From Theocolax elegans (Eukaryota > Arthropoda > Insecta > Hymenoptera > Cerocephalidae), in NCBI GenBank assembly GCA_026168455.1, contig CM047430.1, positions 70,223,044-70,287,043 on the forward strand: a DNA stretch of 64,000 nt. The letters are read 5' to 3'. The notes below the pieces were generated by a model, which ran no database searches, was not told the origin of the DNA, and worked only from the letters and a program-made list of their open reading frames with translations. Shown in pieces: positions 61,839 through 64,000 of the stretch; the first letter of the stretch is position 1, and each line of letters starts with the position of its first letter. The position numbers and the translations under genes were made by a program.

Positions 61839-64000
61839 TCATAAAAATGGTTGCGTCTTCTCAAATAAAAGATAAATTAAACTACACATTATTACGATTG
61901 ATACAAGCAACATTGGGGAATATATTTTCAACGAGTAAGTACCACCGACATTAGAGCATAAGAATATAGTGATGTTAAAAAAAACGACGAATTTGATTAT
62001 AGTCTAGATTCACGTAATTTCGATAAAGTACACTGTTTTAATAGTCGTAAATTTATTGTAAAACTTGTTCAATTCTTATTAAATGTAGCTACAATCACGT
62101 AACAATATTGTTTCAAAATAGAAAATTGTATAAATCTCTTAAAATAATTAATTTTTAAATACCACGTCTATTTACACAGTACAAGACTTGCTTCAATCAT
62201 TTTAAGAATATATTGCAAATAAGAATTAATAGATATGCTACCAGTTCATTGTGGAAAAGCAAGTAAGTAAATAATGACCCTAACTTTATGCTGAACCTAT
62301 TATATTTCATTGATATGATATTGAAATATTGAGACGAATACGCGATACCCACAATCGTTCCCCATTGAATACTAGTTCAAGACTCTTATATCTTAATGGC
62401 GATAATAATCGATTTTGATAGAAATTTAACAGTGCGCTGAACGATTCGGCCAAAAATATCTCGTTCAACGAATGGTTATTTTATATTAAATAAGCATAAT
62501 ATTAATGAAATTTCGAAATTTTCCACATGTTCTTATAAATAAAAAATTATTTTAATTTGCTAGTTGCATAAATTTATGCGAACTTCGTTTTAATAATTAT
62601 GCATCGTTAAAATTCAAAGATTTACTAAGAAAATTAAATGTGAGACATTTTTTTTAAATATCGGGTATCGTCTGATTTTAATTTTAAAATAATGGTAACG
62701 TTTAATATACAGATAATTATTGATGATTCAAGTATATTCGATGTTAATCGTTACATTATACGCGCGCACGTTTAATGAAGGATTTAATAAATTTAATATG
62801 ACTTTATTTAAATCATTATGTTGGATTTTCTTTTTTATAAAAGCTATATTAAATGCACGAGACTTGTAATATTAACAGTATTGTTCGTAATTTTGTTTAT
62901 AATATAAATATATTTCAAAATGTGTTTGTAACATAAAATATTACATAAACACGTTCCGTATGAATCTCTTAAGTCCGTTGCGACTAAATTATCTAAAATT
63001 GTACGTTCGACGTTTTTTTTTTCCAAAAGTATCAAAGTAAACACGATGGTTAACAACAAGATTCGAGTATTTTAACAAGTTTCCAGTAGCGCGTGAGCTA
63101 CCGCGCGTAATCGAAGATCCAAGTGGCTCGATAATAACGAGGAGATCGATTCGACTTAGCTAATAGGCCGGAGTAGCCTAACCGAGATACGAAACGCGAA
63201 CACGTATACCCTCCGCTCTTTGGCTAATCGGTTGCAATTTTTATGTAAATCGAAAATTCGGAAACCGCATCGATCCGAACGATGATGATTTCACTGGTCG
63301 GACCACAGGTTCCTAATCAATTATGCAGATTATACGCAGCAAGAAAAGCACGTCGAATCAACGCTGTTAACAATATTTACATACATTGAAAAAACGAAGA
63401 AGATACATATAAAAAAAAACGATAATGACGAGGTTGCGTGTAAATCACAATGTGAGTACAGTGAATCGCTGTAAACGAAAGCGACATTAATAGAAAAAAG
63501 AGGTAGTATAAAGGGATTAAGGGAATGTTAAAGTGAGTGCAGTGCGGAGGTTGTTTAAAAAAAAAGTGAGGAGAGAGGGAGAGAGGGAGAGAGGGAGAGA
63601 GGGAGAGAGAAAAGTGAGTCACGAGGAATATTGGCTATTAACTAACACGAGGACAAGGAATGGGAGAGTCCGGGGACATACATCAAGTTCCATCTTTGTG
63701 CGTTGGTTCTCGGAAACCACATCGAGGCAACCCTTTTCATTCCCATACCCAGAGCTCTTTTCCCCTCTAATTTTCTCAAGCTTTTGTCGACGAATCCGCG
63801 CGAGAAACACAAATTCGTTGCCTCGCTCCTTTTCGACACGGCGTGCGACTCGCAATTGAATCGTCATTGCGAGTCGCTTTTCAACGAGTTCCCGTGAAAG
63901 GTAATGGACGGGGATGCCTTTGCGAAAAAAGGAGTCCACACGCGCGCGCACACATACACACACACTCACGCTCGGTGCACGTACTATAAGAGCGTAAATA
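61839..64000. repeat. tandem duplication, copy 2 (truncated by window end)
   Basis: Direct repeat of 59,409-61,572. It differs from copy 1 by many isolated single-base insertions and deletions, dense up to about 62,950 and sparser afterwards, plus a few substitutions. Examples: CAATTCA becomes CAATCA, TTGGTGG becomes TTGTGG, GTTTAAAATAG becomes GTTTCAAAATAG, and CACATTTC becomes CACATGTTC. Indels go in both directions and ignore coding status. Confidence 0.95.
61847..62262 (+). pseudogene. first two exons of the host gene, copy 2, frameshifted
   Basis: Exon 1 (61,847-61,934) is identical to copy 1. Exon 2 (62,180-62,262) keeps both splice sites but is 83 nt long instead of 86. It has three one-base deletions and two substitutions, giving a stop eight codons into the exon (reading QDLLQSF then TAA). 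Either a truly degraded duplicate or sequencing error; the pattern favours the latter. Confidence 0.5.

Noticed and set aside
1..64000. tRNA, rRNA, CRISPR or telomeric repeats
   Set aside because: No cloverleaf with matching T-loop and anticodon arm, no rRNA core sequence, no spaced direct repeats and no TTAGG arrays were found by eye.

Overview
The window looks like insect nuclear DNA. I favour a hymenopteran (ant or bee) at moderate-to-low confidence. The reasons are CpG-rich AT/GC composition with very many (GA)n/(CT)n tracts, decayed non-LTR retrotransposons, mariner-like TA-flanked inverted-repeat elements, and a decayed SAM-domain gene of a type I associate with ant and other animal genomes. 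There is no bacterial-style gene organisation, no tRNA or rRNA gene that I can recognise, no CRISPR array and no telomeric repeat. Almost all open frames are chance frames through CpG-rich or low-complexity DNA and are not annotated.

Layout. 1-20,500 is non-coding: polypurine/polypyrimidine tracts, (CA)n and (TA)n microsatellites, a compound inverted-repeat element at 7.4-8.2 kb, a small inverted repeat at 15.5-15.7 kb, and several GC-richer blocks that could be regulatory. 20,990-24,290 is a transposon graveyard. It holds an internally deleted non-LTR retrotransposon on the minus strand, a 0.6 kb inverted-repeat segment, the RNase H/zinc-knuckle 3' end of a second non-LTR element on the plus strand, and then a perfect 49-bp-arm hairpin at 24,395-24,509. 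24,700-38,000 is mostly non-coding with one weak orphan exon candidate (33,917-34,044). At 38.1-38.4 kb there is an imperfect hairpin and at 39.0-40.26 kb a probable decayed DNA transposon. 40,300-49,500 is again microsatellite-rich non-coding DNA.

49,573-51,522 is the most interesting unit: a 1,950-bp element with 15-bp perfect terminal inverted repeats and TA on both sides. Inside it lies a decayed multi-exon gene with a SAM domain and a downstream Hymenoptera-type domain of no known function, and no visible transposase.

59,409-64,000 contains a direct tandem duplication with a period of 2,430 bp. Copy 1 starts with two well-formed exons (58 codons in phase, canonical splice sites) of a host gene I do not recognise. 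Copy 2 carries many scattered one-base insertions and deletions that break the frame, which looks more like uncorrected long-read sequence or misassembly than ordinary decay. The gene, if real, continues outside what I can resolve.

Nothing here forms a pathway or operon. The window reads as a gene-poor intergenic or intronic region with mobile-element debris and one partial host gene near its right end.
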